Origin: Pisolithus tinctorius
Taxonomy: Eukaryota; Basidiomycota; Agaricomycetes; Boletales; Pisolithaceae
Direction of reading: 5' to 3'
Assembly (NCBI GenBank): GCA_024663395.1
Contig: JANFAH010000036.1
Span: 372,001-436,000 of the forward strand
Length of the DNA stretch: 64,000 nt
Made by a program: the position numbers and the translations under genes. Of the stretch, positions 51,908-63,969 are shown piece after piece. Below the pieces are notes generated by a model. The model was not told the origin of the DNA, made no database searches, and worked only from the letters and a program-made list of their open reading frames with translations. Position 1 is the stretch's first letter; each line of letters begins with the position of its first letter.

Positions 51908-52591
51908 GTGTCAAATGTTGAAGGCACCAAAAGATATGGAATTCAATATCGGGCTTGTAGTGAAAATCCTCAAGTTGTCCTTATGCGTAACATGTTTGTT
52001 CTGCAAGCCGGGAGCCCCGCAACAGAGCGGGAGGACAGTAAGTCGATAGGCTCACATATGCAAATGGTATAGGAATCTTGCCCTACGTGGTAATGCGGTA
52101 CTGAACTTCGTAAGTTTCGTTCAGTAAACGTGTACATGCGTGTATGACTAGTACTCATTGGACTTGGGAAAATGTAAACATCTCGTTGAGAAAGGAGAGG
52201 TCACTTGCACCGGAAAGTTAGTTCGTTTTCTCAACCAGAAGACCGATGTGTAACACATCAGTCAGCTAGACAGCTAGTAGAGCGACCCGTGCCGGAGTGG
52301 GCGAAACTGGCAACTGCTGTGTATATCAAACCTTTTGTCAAACCAAAAGGCACACTGGCAGGTACATACCATCTCCAGCGCGCGGCTACATAATAGGGTT
52401 AGATGCCGCCAGTGTCAAGCAAGTATCGAACGTGGAAGGGCCGTAATATACTGCACGTCATAATTACAAAGCTGCTACATCCAACTTGAGTGTACAATAC
52501 ACTCTAAGCACACACAGTCAAAACTAAAACGGAAACTGGAAACTGTGAGGAAAAAAAGAAACAATGGAAGGTCCGCATGAGATGGGTGGCC

Positions 52592-54115
52592 TTAGTATAT
52601 ACGCCTACTCTCCGCCGCGCAACGTGTGGAAACCAAACTGTGTTGAGGCCAGTCAACACCACCAGTTACCCCTGGCTTCTCTGGAAGAGTTCCAAGGAAG
52701 GGGCCGGGGTGGATAAGGTTCATCGTATACACGGCAATGATCATCATGAGACCATCGAAGACATCTGGATCGGCCACCAATATCAGTAAGGTGATGAAGC
52801 ACTGGGGAGTAAGATAGGATTGATTGCATACGTACTGAAGTACGCTTCAGTGGAGATGATTGGGCCGGACCAGCCATTCGACAATTCAACTGTACGATAG
52901 GCAGAGCTATGGATGATGTCAGCACAGGAGACGATTACGTAGAGGAAGGAGAAAGAAGAAGAAAAAACACTGACCGGACGATAAGACAAAACATCTGGAT
53001 AACGAGACCGAGGATCAACCATTTGACGATGTGCCATTCCACAATTTTGGCACGACGTTTCTCGTCAGAGACGGGCATCGAATTCTTGCGAACAGGGGTA
53101 TCATTTAAGAAACGTAGGAGAAATTCTCCAGCACAAAGAACGTAAAGGGCCATCGCGCCTTGAACAGAATCAGTATCAGTATCCAGGGAATGAGGCGCAG
53201 ATTTTGCCTACATGATTGAATAGTCACACCGACCAGCATGATGTTGCCTCCCTTGAGCACGAAAAACGTGAGGTTTGAAAAAATGACCGAGAGAATAGAC
53301 TAACGTTGTCGGGGTTCTGGCCCTGGTTAACTTCGTTTGCTGCATATGCACCACCGACGGCTTGGATGATAAGACATATCACATCCTGTACTAAAGGGTG
53401 AAAAACGGTCTTGTGGACTAGAGGATGCTACACACGAGTATACAAAAAACAAGAGCATCTGATTACCTTAGTCAAGCGAAAGAGGTGAGAGAACTGGCGT
53501 ACTCACAGAGTTTTGGAGATAACCGGCTGTACTGAGGTCCTAATTGAATGATAATTTTTCCTAGGATAACGAAATTTGCCGCGAGGAATGGTGTAGGCGC
53601 GAGAATGGTTCCGACCAATCTTCCAGGTGTCTATTAAAGGAGTAGAGTAGCGAGATCGGTTACTTACTGGATTTCGAAAGGGGTAAGCAGAGCCGGACTG
53701 ATACTCGACCAGAGCCGAGCTGACCACCCAAGAATTTCCAGAATGTCAGCTAGGACGACGGTAGGAATTAACCACCACATGCGGAACTTTTGGCTTTGGA
53801 AGAGATGAAGGACTAGGTAGGGGGGGAGGATGAGAAGGGTGGCTACTAATCCACTGACCTGCGCGGTCTTACCAGTGTTGATAGCAAAGAGCGTGACGAA
53901 CTGTGCAAGAGATGGGTTGGGTTGACCATTATATTCAAAGATGTCAGATCAAGAGGGACCAACCGTGATACAAATCCATTCAGTTGGGACATAATTATAC
54001 GGTCCGACGGACTCGGCGGCAGTGACCTGGCTGGTTGGCTCGCCTGTAGCTATACACCAAAGACCATTAGTACCTAGGACAGCCGATTGCGACAGGACAT
54101 ACTGGCCGACATCGT
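52592..54115 (-). pseudogene. RTA1-like membrane protein, copy 2
   Basis: Paralogue of copy 1 with the same exon order: YVPTEWICITVG, AINTGKTAQVSGLVATLL, FRMWWLIPTVVLADILEILG, GAxALYVLCAGEFLLRFL, IVKWLILGLVIQMFCLIVRS, YRTVELSNGWSGP and DVFDGLMMIIAVYTMNLIHP. A TGA replaces the Trp codon that copy 1 has in GPPWSD (near 53950), so it is probably non-functional unless an intron removes it. Confidence 0.6.
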
Positions 54116-54693
54116 TTTATCTGCGGAGTAAAGAAGTTAAATGAAGGGAAGGGTTTGGGGGGGGAAGACAAGGGTTGGGAGATTCGCTTGGAAGCGATGG
54201 GTTGCTGGGTTGCTGTACTTCTGTGTTCATATTCATATTTATTAGTGGAACTTCGACGCTAGTAACCCGCAAATCGGGAGCTCGTCGGCCAATAACATTT
54301 CGGCACGCAGATAACTCTCCACGCCCAGGTTGGCCGTGGGCAAGGTGTCATTGCTAGACTCAAAAAAGGCAGCTAGAGCCTAGCCGCACTGATGGTACGG
54401 TGTTGAGGTTACGATAACCTTATTTTTAAGTACATATGATCAGCAGTACGCTCCGCAGCCGGCAGAGTGCCCACTAAGTAGCATATGCAATTCATCAGGT
54501 GCGTAGCGCTACGATAGTACCCACAAGATGAGACGGACGTGATTTTCAATCAAAGGCGAAGGCGAGAGCTATCACCACAGTAATCATCTCGGATCGACAC
54601 ACGGGGTTCGTGGCAATTCGGAATTCCAAAACGAGTGCAACGTGTCTTGCCCACACTCAATGATTTGAGCCTCCAGGTTCTTGGCAAGACTCG

Positions 54694-55346
54694 ATGCCTC
54701 CAATGTAAGTCCCTGCAGATTCCCCAGGCCAACTTGCAGGTATCGAGTGACCGTGGTCTACGTAGACGGGATAAATTCGCCATCCACTCCAAAGCAGTGG
54801 TCTGCCAAGACGTGGACCTCAAAGGCGATATTACTATCGGCCCCGGCACGGTCGTTCACCCCAAGGCAGCCATCTTCGCACTCGTCGGGCCCATCGTTAT
54901 CGGCGCTGGTTGCATCATCGAGGAAGCGGTCATTATCGTCAACCGCCGCAAGGATATTATGCGGATAGGCGATAACAACCTCTTTGAGATAGGCTGTCGT
55001 ACGTTCTATCTCTGTCCCTGTCACCGAGTCTGCGTTTGTTTGCTACTACTACATAGGTGTGGAGTGCCCGTCTATTGGCGACTTCAACACGATTTCGACC
55101 CGGGCGCGGGTACATAACACAGTTCGGATGACCAATCACTGCGTAGTTGGAGCTCAATGTCTGGTCGTACCGGCCGAAGACGAAACGCTTGGGGAATATA
55201 CCTGTATATACGGCCCAGCTGCCGACCGCCGGATATGGAGTGGAAGAGGGCAAGTTCAAGAAGCGGATTTGCGCATGAAACATGCAGAGTACCTCCGCGA
55301 GATGTTGCCCAAGTTCAACCGATTGCGTCGAAGCGATGGTACATGA
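54694..55346 (+). CDS. DCTN6: Dynactin subunit 6 (p27)-like protein
   Basis: Exons 54694-54704, 54766-54998 and 55057-55346 give 177 aa with matching phases. It starts MPPIRDKFAIHSKAVVCQDV, followed by left-handed beta-helix hexapeptides (GDITIGPGTVVHPKA, GPIVIGAGCIIEEAVIIV, VECPSIGDFNTISTRARV, VVGAQCLVVPA) and a C-terminal helix ending LPKFNRLRRSDGT. In dynactin, p25/p27 cap the pointed end of the Arp1 filament and help cargo binding for dynein. The close fit to the family and intact introns support a working gene; copy 1 is broken. Confidence 0.8.
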
Positions 55347-55659
55347 ATGCTTCGTCCGCATGGGTCCAAGTACGTACATCTTCAGGTGGAGCCGTGGAGG
55401 TACTGCGCATCGAAGTTTGCTGCTGCGGACTCGGTTGTCAGTTAATACTTACATCCCACCGCTCTGTACCCGTGCTCGGCTCCCGACGCCAATTGATACG
55501 ACAATCGTTGAGAACATGTCTTTACTTATATTTTTGAACCAGGCATCCCTCTCAAAACAGTTATGATGGAAGTTTCAATGTATCATTTCAATGTATCGGC
55601 TGGTACCATGGCACCGCGCTGCGAGGGCGTGCGATTGATCCGCTTCATGTGCGTCCTAA

Positions 55660-56060
55660 CACCATAAACTGAGGATTTCATGGATAAATATTGATGGATG
55701 GATGATGGATACGGTTGAAACTGCTATGCGGATATGATTTCACTATACGCGGCGATGAGATGATACGACGTTCAGGTATGTGCCACGGAGCGCGCTCATG
55801 CCTCCAAAGCAATTCTTGGGTTGACGGTCCCCAGTGCTTGGCATTCCTCTCACTTGTGATTAGGCAAGGCGGCGGATGCAGCCATGCATACGGAGTGGTG
55901 GGTTCGCGAGCACCACGGGACATGACGCACCTTGTCCCCCTCCCACCACACGACTGAACCACGCCTTGTGTATTGGTCCCTTTCTGTCAACTCGGGCGGG
56001 TTTTCCGAATACGCTTTCTATTTCCGACTTACCTACATTCGTATCGCAACAGTGACTGTA
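55660..56060 (+). repeat. Spacer repeat, copy 2 of 4
   Basis: As copy 1, at the end of duplication copy 2. It lies directly downstream of the first Rab-like gene. Confidence 0.7.
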
Positions 56061-56440
56061 TGCTTTAAAGGAAGAACCGTTCCCAGAAAAACATCGTGCA
56101 GCTCTATATTCCAGCGTCATGGTCTTTGCTGCCTTCCAGATCGTCCATGCTAACTACTTATCACGGAAGAAGCCCAACTAGTTGCTGCATGGTCTGCTCA
56201 GCCCACTTTACTATCCTAGATCAATAGTTCACGAGCACCACAGCAATATGGGGGGGCCCATCCGAGCTACTTACCGTGGTCAACTGCAAGTGAGGAAGCT
56301 GAGCGTCGCATCACAGAATGCCATGAACGAGTTCGCAGTCTGTGAAACTAGACGCACTGATAGGTATTCGATTCTAAGTCCATTATGGATTCTTGCTTGA
56401 CAAGACCCTATAACCGTCTGCCACTAAAACTACATACTTC

Positions 56441-57469
56441 CTAGCATTTGCAACTATTCCACCAGTTAGCTGGGTCCTGTGCATACAGCTTGATTACTTC
56501 AGCCTGAGGCCACCTAAAAATGTCTACCGATTTCGTTTGGTCTTCAGCGTTGAGGATCTGCTTGACGAGATCTTCAAAGACTTCGGTCACACCTGCCGAA
56601 GTCTTGGCGCTTGCTTCACGAAAAAGGGCGCCGTTACGGGAGGCAAACAGTTCCCCGTCAGAGGTAGATACCTGCCGGGAATGTTCCTGTTTGCGGAAAA
56701 GCTACGTGTCAGTGACACACAACTACATCACAAGGGCTAGTGGCGAAAGAAGGAACGTGGCAGCGGAATATGAAAAGCTGGTAGACACACCTGGTCTAAT
56801 TTGTTCCCTACGATCATTTTGGGTGTAGTGGATGGAACGTGTTGATCGATTTCAGCAAGCCAACCTGCCAACGCATCGAACGATGTTTTGTCGGTAATGT
56901 CGTACACTGGTCCATTTCGAACAAAGTCACCGTCAGGATGTAAGACTGGGGACATGTCGCATTGACCGTACCGAGTATAACACCCTGCGCACCCCTATAG
57001 AATGGCGCCGTGATCACCCGGAACTTCTCCATTCCTGCGGTGTCCTGTTACATAATGGGGTACCACAAAATGATATGAAGAGGCGAAGCGTCTCACTCTA
57101 ACATGCTGAAAATGACGGGGAGGAATGCTCACCCATATGCCGAGTTTCACCTTTCGCCCATCAACTTCCATGGTTTGAAACTATGTCAAATGCGAGGATC
57201 AACTCTCTTTATTCTCCTTGGCAATGTGGCCACTGGCCGGTGCCGCCCAACAAAATACGTGAGATGTGTGGGGTATGCGACACACCACACACAAGTCCTC
57301 TGTGTTTCGTGCATGAGGGGGGACTCACTTGCAGGTCAACGCCGTAAGTCGCAGCAACCTTTTCGAATGACCATTGTCTGTCAAAGAAGCGCTTATAGAG
57401 ACAGGTCTTGCCAACGGACATATCGCCAATGAGGATTATCTTTAATTGCAGAGGAGGCGACTGTGTCAT
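56441..57469 (-). CDS. Rab-like small GTPase, copy 1
   Basis: Five exons on the minus strand: 57469-57329, 57180-57133, 57044-56972, 56906-56791 and 56686-56441; 207 aa. G1 is GDMSVGKT, the switch I threonine is in ATYGVDL, G3 is DTAGMEKF (Gln of DTAGQ replaced by Met), G4 is GNKLDQ and G5 is EASAKTS. The C-terminus SCKC is a CXC geranylgeranylation signal, so it is a membrane-attached trafficking GTPase closest in style to Rab18 (FYRGAQGVILVYDIT). Met at the catalytic Gln position predicts slow GTP hydrolysis. First of three tandem copies. Confidence 0.85.
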
Positions 57470-57699
57470 GGTAGAGTCGTTTTCACTGTAAGTGAAGGGA
57501 TGCCTTGTCTGTGGAATGGATAGTACAGAGGGTGTAGGATGTCGATTCGCGAGGTGAGGCATTGAAGCCCACGCTTTGCTTTCTCCATATGGTTGGTACG
57601 CGTGCAGGGTCAAATTCAACGTGCCCTCCCATACATGATCGACTCTCACCTGATGAGAAATGAGAGTCTTCGTGCAAGTGATCCGGTTTTGAGATCTGA

Positions 57700-58030
57700 T
57701 CAGTCTAGTGGAGTCATCATTGAACCGTCTCAGTGGGCAACGTTCAGGGAATGCGAAAAGGCCCGGTGGTCTGGAGGAGACGTTGTACTACGCACCCGTG
57801 TACTGATGGCGTACGCCAGACGCCATCCAATCTCTTCATCGTATGTACCGATGCTTCGGTGCTCAGTCTTACACGGACTACGGCGGCGTTGCCGGTTATG
57901 CTAGGTTTGGGTCGTCGTCGAAACAATTGATGATTTGGGTTGACTGGCTTACTTTCCTGACGTTCCTGCGGTGAAGAGTTGTCAGTGTACTTGTTAATGT
58001 CTGGTACAATATCATCTTGTCATCGTAGCA
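57700..58030 (+). repeat. Duplicated spacer between Rab genes, block 2 copy 1
   Basis: Shares GACGTTGTACTACGCACCCG, GGTGAAGAGTTGTCAGTGTA and TATCATCTTGTCATCGTA with 61715-61950. No coding content seen. Confidence 0.65.
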
Positions 58031-58299
58031 AATTTATTAGATTCACACCGTGGTGTCTTTCATTTGCATTTGACATCTGCCGCATCCTGTCGCACCCCTT
58101 CCCTACCACAAGTCTTCATACCCAGTAGCGACGACGCCAGTCATTTCACCTCGTTGGGTGCTCCGCTGCCAAGGCCCATCGATACGATAGTCGTTCAGAA
58201 AATGTTTTTGCTTATGCCTTTGAACCAAGTATCCCTTCTCGGGAATGTCACTGTGCTATTTCATTGTACCGACTGATATTACGGCACCATGCTGTGAGA

Positions 58300-58700
58300 G
58301 CTTCATGTGCAGCCTTCCAACGAGGATTTCATGGATCAGCGTTGATGAAAGGATGGTGAATATGCTTGAAAGGTATGGTTGAAAAGTACTGCTGTGCGGA
58401 TAATGCCTTCATTCGCGGAGGTGAGATGGGACGAAGGTTTGGGTATGGGCCGTTCATGCCTGCAAAGGAATTCTTGGGCTGACCGTGCCCAGTACTTGGC
58501 ATCTCTCTCACTTGTTATTAGGCCAGGCAACGGATGCAGCCATACATACCAGAACAGTAGGTTTGCGAGCACCGAGGCGACGTGCAGCACGTTGTACCGG
58601 TGGATTCTGTTCTCTCCTCCGACCACACAACTGAATCATGACGTACTTTCGCATGTTGGTTCTTTTCTCCTGTTTCCACACAGGCCTAGGCAACCTAAAG
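58300..58700 (+). repeat. Spacer repeat, copy 3 of 4
   Basis: Same block, between Rab-like genes 1 and 2. It is followed by a GTTCACGAGCACCACAGC block (58988) also found at 56228. Confidence 0.7.
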
Positions 58701-59197
58701 GAAGAACCGTTCCCGACAATCGTCGTGCATCCCTATACTCCAACATCATGGCTATCGTTGACCTCCAGGTTGTCAATGTTGACTGCTTACGTGTCACGGA
58801 AGAAGTTCAACTGGCTGCTTCATGATCCGTGCGCAGCTGACTTTCTAGATGACTACCGCAGGTCGACTGCGTGTTATATCGCTCCCTCTCACCGTTAACA
58901 ACACCTGCTCATACTTGCTTGTGCGAGCTGGCAACCTTACTATTGCAAAGTGAAGCAACCGCACAAAAAGGGACTTCATCGTAGAGAAGTTCACGAGCAC
59001 CACAGCGTGATTGTGGGCGGGGCTCATCAATGCTACTTATTGTGGCTCAGTGCAAGTGAGGAAGTTAGCCGTCACTTGAATGTTTCAGGTACCCCTACGG
59101 CATCAGCCATCACAGAACGAACCACATGCTACGAATGGGCTCGTAATCCGCGACTTGTGCGACAAGATCCTATAACCGTCGGCCACTAAAAACTATG

Positions 59198-59440
59198 TAC
59201 ACTCCTAACACTTGCATTTATCCCGCCGGTCAGCATCGGCTTGTCCTTTGCAAACAACTTGATTATTTTATTCTGGGGCCCAGTTTTAGAAATGTCCACG
59301 GATTTCGTGCGGTCTACAGCCTCGAGTATCTTCTTGACGAGATCCTCAAAATTCGGTCACACCTACTGAAGTCATGGCCCCTGCTTCACGAAGGAGGCCA
59401 CCGTTTCGAGCGGCAAACGGTTCGCCCTCAGAGGTAGACA
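59198..59440 (-). pseudogene. Fragment of a fourth Rab-like gene (last exon)
   Basis: The minus strand resembles the last exon of copies 2 and 3 (CTAACACTTGCATTTATCCC at 59205, FEDLVKK-type region near 59335) but is missing bases around the EASAKTS site and has no upstream exons. Confidence 0.6.
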
Positions 59441-59610
59441 CCAGCCATCAGCCATCACAACAGGAACTACAAGTTACGAACGGCCTCGTAACCGGTGAAA
59501 CTAGATGAGATGTTGGTACACTAGGGATTTCATATCGTGGATTCTTGCTTGACAAGATCCTATGTCTGCCAGCCACTAAAAATCTACATAGATACATAGA
59601 TACATACGTC

Positions 59611-60658
59611 CTAACACTTGCATTTATCCCGCCAGTTGTGTTTGGGACGGTCTTTTGCAAGCAGCTTGAGTATGCCATCCTGGGGCCACGTTCTAAAAAC
59701 GTCCACAGATTTCGTGCGATCGTCGGCCTCGAGTATCTTTTTGACGAGATCCTCAAAGATTTCGGTCACATTTACAGAAGTCTTAGCGCTTGCTTCACGA
59801 AAGAGGGCACCGTTTTGAGCGGCAAATGACTCCCCGTCAGAGGTAGATACTTTTCGGGAATCTTCCTGGGTGTGGAAAAGCTATGTGTCAATGATACATA
59901 GTTTCATCACGATGGCTAAACTGAGGAATAGTAGCGGAAGAAGGAAGTTGGGGGAGGAATAAGAAAAGCCGGAGACGCACCTGGTCTAACTTGTTCCCCA
60001 CAATCATCTTGGGTATCGTGGATGGAACGTGGTCATCGAGTTCGGTAAGCCAACCCGGCAACGCATCGAACGATGCTCTATCCGTGATGTCGTACACTTT
60101 AGTCAATTTTGAATCGGGCTGGTCAGGGTGTAAGGTTGGGGACACGTCGAATAGACCGCACCGAGTACAACACCATGCGCCCTCCTGTAGAATGGTGCCG
60201 TGATCACCCTGAATCGTTCCATTCCTGCTGTGTCCTGTTGCATAGGGAACGACAAATGATACGGTGAAGGGGCCAAGCCTCTCAGTCAAACATGTTTCGG
60301 TAGTTCAAAATGTCGGGGAAGAATGCTCACCCATATACCGAGTTTCACCTGCCGCCCATCAACTTCCATGTTTTGAAACTATGTCAAACGTGAGGATCAG
60401 CTCACTTTATTTTCCTTGCCAATGTGGCCACTGGCTGACCAACGGAACACACAAGATGTGCGGGTATGGGACATACTACACATGTCTTCTGTGTTTCGTG
60501 CGTGAGAAGGAACTCACATGGAGGTCCACGCCGTAGGTCGCAGAAACGCCGTCGACCGACCATTGTTTATCAAGGAAGCGCTTATAAAGACAGGTCTTGC
60601 CAACGGACATATCACCAATAAGGATTATCTTCAATTCCAGAGGTCGCGATTGTGCCAT
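59611..60658 (-). CDS. Rab-like small GTPase, copy 2
   Basis: Five exons at 60658-60518, 60378-60331, 60234-60162, 60096-59981 and 59865-59611; 210 aa. It has the same intron positions and phases as copy 1. G1 GDMSVGKT, G3 DTAGMERF, G4 GNKLDQ, G5 EASAKTS, and C-terminus DKCKC (CXC). The usual YRGAQG is changed to YRRAHG. It looks intact. Confidence 0.85.
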
Positions 60659-61714
60659 GGTAGAGTTGTTTGCACTGGAAATGGAGAATGCTTCCTCTGT
60701 AGAGTGAGAGGAAAGCACACGCCTCGCTTTCTCCATATGGTTGGTAGGTAGAAAACGTGTGCAGGTTCAAATCCAACGTGCCCTCCACAAATATGATTGG
60801 ATTGACTCATGATATGTACCGGCACACACCTGGTGAGAACAGGAAATTGTCCTGCATCTGGTTAGATTAGGGGGATTCTGTGGTATCCAGTCAATCCATC
60901 CAGTCGAGTCGTTCCATCGCACTTCGTGTACGATGACGTAAGTGATCCGGTTTTCAGACGGTGGTACTATCATGTGACGAGTAATGCACAATTGTGTTCC
61001 TTGCCCACAACACTCAAGATATTCATAATATAACATCATGAGCACATTGCCAGAGGCATTTTCTACTAGCTAGTGTATTTCAATGCAAAAAAAATTATGT
61101 GGTAGCTCTCTAGCATGCAAACTTCAAGGAAGGTGGTGGGAACCACTCCATTTTTATGGCATTTTGACCCAGATCCCAGAGATCTACTGGGGCATTTGAC
61201 TCGAATTTTTCGGGTTAGTCGCATCGTATCGAGACAAATATTCACAGCACATCAGTTCAGTGAAACATAGGAAGACTCGACTGCAATATTCATGATTGTG
61301 CTAGAGTGTGACAAAAATCAAGGATAGGGGCGTCACGCGCGTCAGCACATTCAGACTCCGCTTAAATAGGGAATTCAGAGAAGCACGATAATTGGGGCGG
61401 AGTATAATTGTTAACACTGCGGAGCTTAATTTATGCGTGCGGAGATGCCTGTCAGGAGTGACATGGTGTGACGAAATTGTGCATTACCTATACTTTTTAG
61501 ACATGTCATTTTCAAGGCTCACTGGTACACGCATTTTAGCTTATTTTATCAAGGTTCTTGCACAGGCCTGTAGCAGAGACCTGCCTCTATCGGGTCCCCG
61601 AATCCCGAGTTCGAGAAATCTTGTTGTTGTGTAGCTATTCCAAATTTTGTAAAAATTGTGCATTACCTGTCGCATGATAGTACTTGCGTCGCACGACCGT
61701 TCGCCTTCAACGAT
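60659..61714. other. Upstream region of Rab copy 2, no gene
   Basis: The leader of Rab copy 2 is followed by AT-rich sequence with no recognised gene. Confidence 0.4.
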
Positions 61715-61950
61715 CACTCATTGAACTGGCTCATTGTGCAGCGTTCACAGAATGCGAACGACCCACTGGAGTGAGACGTTGTACTATGCGCCCGTGTACT
61801 AATGGTGTACGCCAGGTTTGGGTCGAGGTTATGGATGATCTGGGCTGGCTGGCTGGCTTACTTCTCTGGAGTCTCTGCGGTGAAGAGTTGTCAGTGTACC
61901 TTTGATGTCTGATGCGGTCGAAGTATCATCTTGTCATCGTATCAAAATCG
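61715..61950 (+). repeat. Duplicated spacer between Rab genes, block 2 copy 2
   Basis: Partner of 57700-58030, shorter. It precedes the broken Rab18-like exon at 62042, as expected if each Rab duplication carried its upstream region. Confidence 0.65.
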
Positions 61951-62041
61951 CTAGATTGCGACCAGTGTCTTCGTACTCAGCGAAGCAGCCACACCCCTGA
62001 CACTCCTTTCCTTCCCTACCACACAAGCCCTCATACCCGCA

Positions 62042-62605
62042 GATGGCCCCGGTACACGACTCCACTCGTCCCATCACTACATGTCCACGCCAAACTCCTC
62101 CTGATGGGCAGGAGTGATCTTCTACCGCGGTTCCCGTGCGAGCAGTGGAAACATGCCAGAAGACGAGGCGACTGCGACTATGATTTCAGGTGAGTCTTTT
62201 CTTTGGACGAGTGGTTGTATCATGTAGCAACTGCCACGCCTAGTCCTACATAATCACTATACTGGGGATCACCCAGTCCGAGGAAAAGTGTCCTTACACA
62301 CTTCCCGTCAGGGGTGTGTGGGATTCCGTAAGCTAGTCCTGGTTGAGGTCCAGGTTACTTTGGTGGGCGTCTTGTTTCACGTGCAGTGTACTAAGTGGCG
62401 TATTACGGGTAGTCGGTTGTGTTTGGAGGTTAGTTTCCCTTTCTTTTCGTTTTTTCTGTTGGCTGACGTGCGTTTCCTTCGTTGGGCTCCACGCTTCACC
62501 ATGTATGTCTCCTACAACATACAACGCATATCTTCCCACATGGCGTGATACATCACGCAGCAGGACAAGAACGTTTTCGGACGGTTTCGTCGTTCTATTG
62601 TAGGG
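62042..62605 (+). pseudogene. Broken Rab18-like gene, opposite strand
   Basis: The plus strand at 62042-62190 encodes MAPVHDSTRPI then, in another frame, VHAKLLLMGRSD ... FPCEQW ... YDFR followed by GTGAGT, a degenerate P-loop exon. At 62545-62605 AGQERFRTVSSFY and RGAQGVILG is a G3 exon with the standard Gln, preceded by a small insertion. It probably represents a relic of the family's ancestral or sister gene. Confidence 0.55.
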
Positions 62606-62689
62606 GCGCTCAGGGTGTCATACTCGGTTCGTCGGCACCCCCCTTTTCTTCCCGTCTTGGCTTGTTCACGCGTTTCCTGTCGTTGATTC

Positions 62690-63110
62690 TGTCCCTTTCT
62701 GAGTATCTCACGGATCAACATCGATGAATTGATGCGGGTATGCTTGGGAGCTGTGGCCGAAGCTGCTATGTGTTGGCCGGGAAATCTCTTCCTTCTGTGA
62801 ATGACGATAGATTATTACATTTGCTGACGGTGTCTCAACACGATGGGATGAGGGTTTACGTATGTGTGTGCCATGGAACGTGCTCGTGCCCGCAAATTAA
62901 TTCTTGTGTTGACTGTGCACAGCACTTGGCATCCCTCTCACCTGTCATTAGGCCAGGCCGCTGATGAGGCCGTACATACTGGAACGGCAGGTTCGCGAGC
63001 ACCGCGACAACATGACACACATTGCACCAATGGATGCTGTCCCCTTCTAACCACACAAATAAATCACGCCAAGCTTTTTGTATGTTGGTTCTGCGCACGT
63101 GTCGCAACAA
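62690..63110 (+). repeat. Spacer repeat, copy 4 of 4
   Basis: Same block, between Rab-like genes 2 and 3, right of the broken Rab18-like gene. Confidence 0.65.
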
Positions 63111-63352
63111 TGACTGTAGGGGCCCCATCCGAGTTACTTACTGTGGCCTGATGCAAGCGAGGAAGTCTGACATCACTTAAAATGTGTCAGTTATCCATGC
63201 CATCGGCAATCACAGTTTACAAGCCACGAACAGCCTCGTACCCGGCGGAAGCTAGATGAAAAATTGATACACTGGGGATTTCATATGGTGGATTCTTGTT
63301 TGACAAGATCCTACATCTACCGGCAACTAAGAACTACAAACATACATACTTC

Positions 63353-63969
63353 CTAACACTTGCATTTATTCCACCAGTTACGTTTGGGTTGGTCTGTTGC
63401 GACCAGCTTGATGATTTCATCCTGGGGCCACGTTCTATAAACGACCATGGACTTCATGAGATCGTCGGCCTCGAGCATCTTTTTGACGAGATCCTCAAAG
63501 ACCTCGGTCACATTCATAGAAGTCTTGGCGCTTGCTTCACGAAAGAGGGCACCGATTTGGGCGGCATATGATTCCCCATCAGACGTAGGGACCTTCCGGT
63601 TAACCTCCTAGTTTGGAAAAGTTAAATGTCAAAGATGCACAGTTGCATCACAATAGCCAAACTGAGGGGGTCGTGGCGAAAGAAGGTGGTGGAATGAGAA
63701 AGACGTTCGAGACACACCTGGTCTAACTTGTTCCCAACGATTATCTTTAATGTCGTAGATGGAGCGTGGCGATTGATGTCGGCAAGCCAACCTGGCAATG
63801 CATCGAACGATGTTCTGTCAGAAATGCTGTACACTAGCCCATTTCGAATCGGAATGATCAGGGTGTAACACTGGGGACATGTCGCATCGACCGTACCGAG
63901 TATAACACCCTGTGCACCCCTATAGAATGACGGCAAGATTGCTCGGAACTTTTCCATTCCCGCTGTGTC
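63353..63969 (-). CDS. Rab-like small GTPase, copy 3 (5' end outside window)
   Basis: Exons 3-5 visible at 63969-63897, 63833-63718 and 63607-63353. They encode DTAGMEKFRAI, YSISDRTSFDALPGW, GNKLDQ, EASAKTSMNV and the C-terminal NKCKC. Exons 1 and 2, with the P-loop, lie beyond 64000. The splice acceptor of exon 3 is at 63970. Confidence 0.8.

Larger units (their letters stand above)
51700..56060 (+). repeat. Segmental duplication, copy 2
   Basis: Partner of 44385-48530, with insertions and deletions between them. It contains the intact DCTN6 gene and an RTA1-like gene with a nonsense codon. Confidence 0.75.

Noticed and set aside
61560..61625. tRNA-like stretch with GAGTTCGAGAAATC
   Set aside because: The arms do not pair into a cloverleaf and no acceptor stem could be found by eye.
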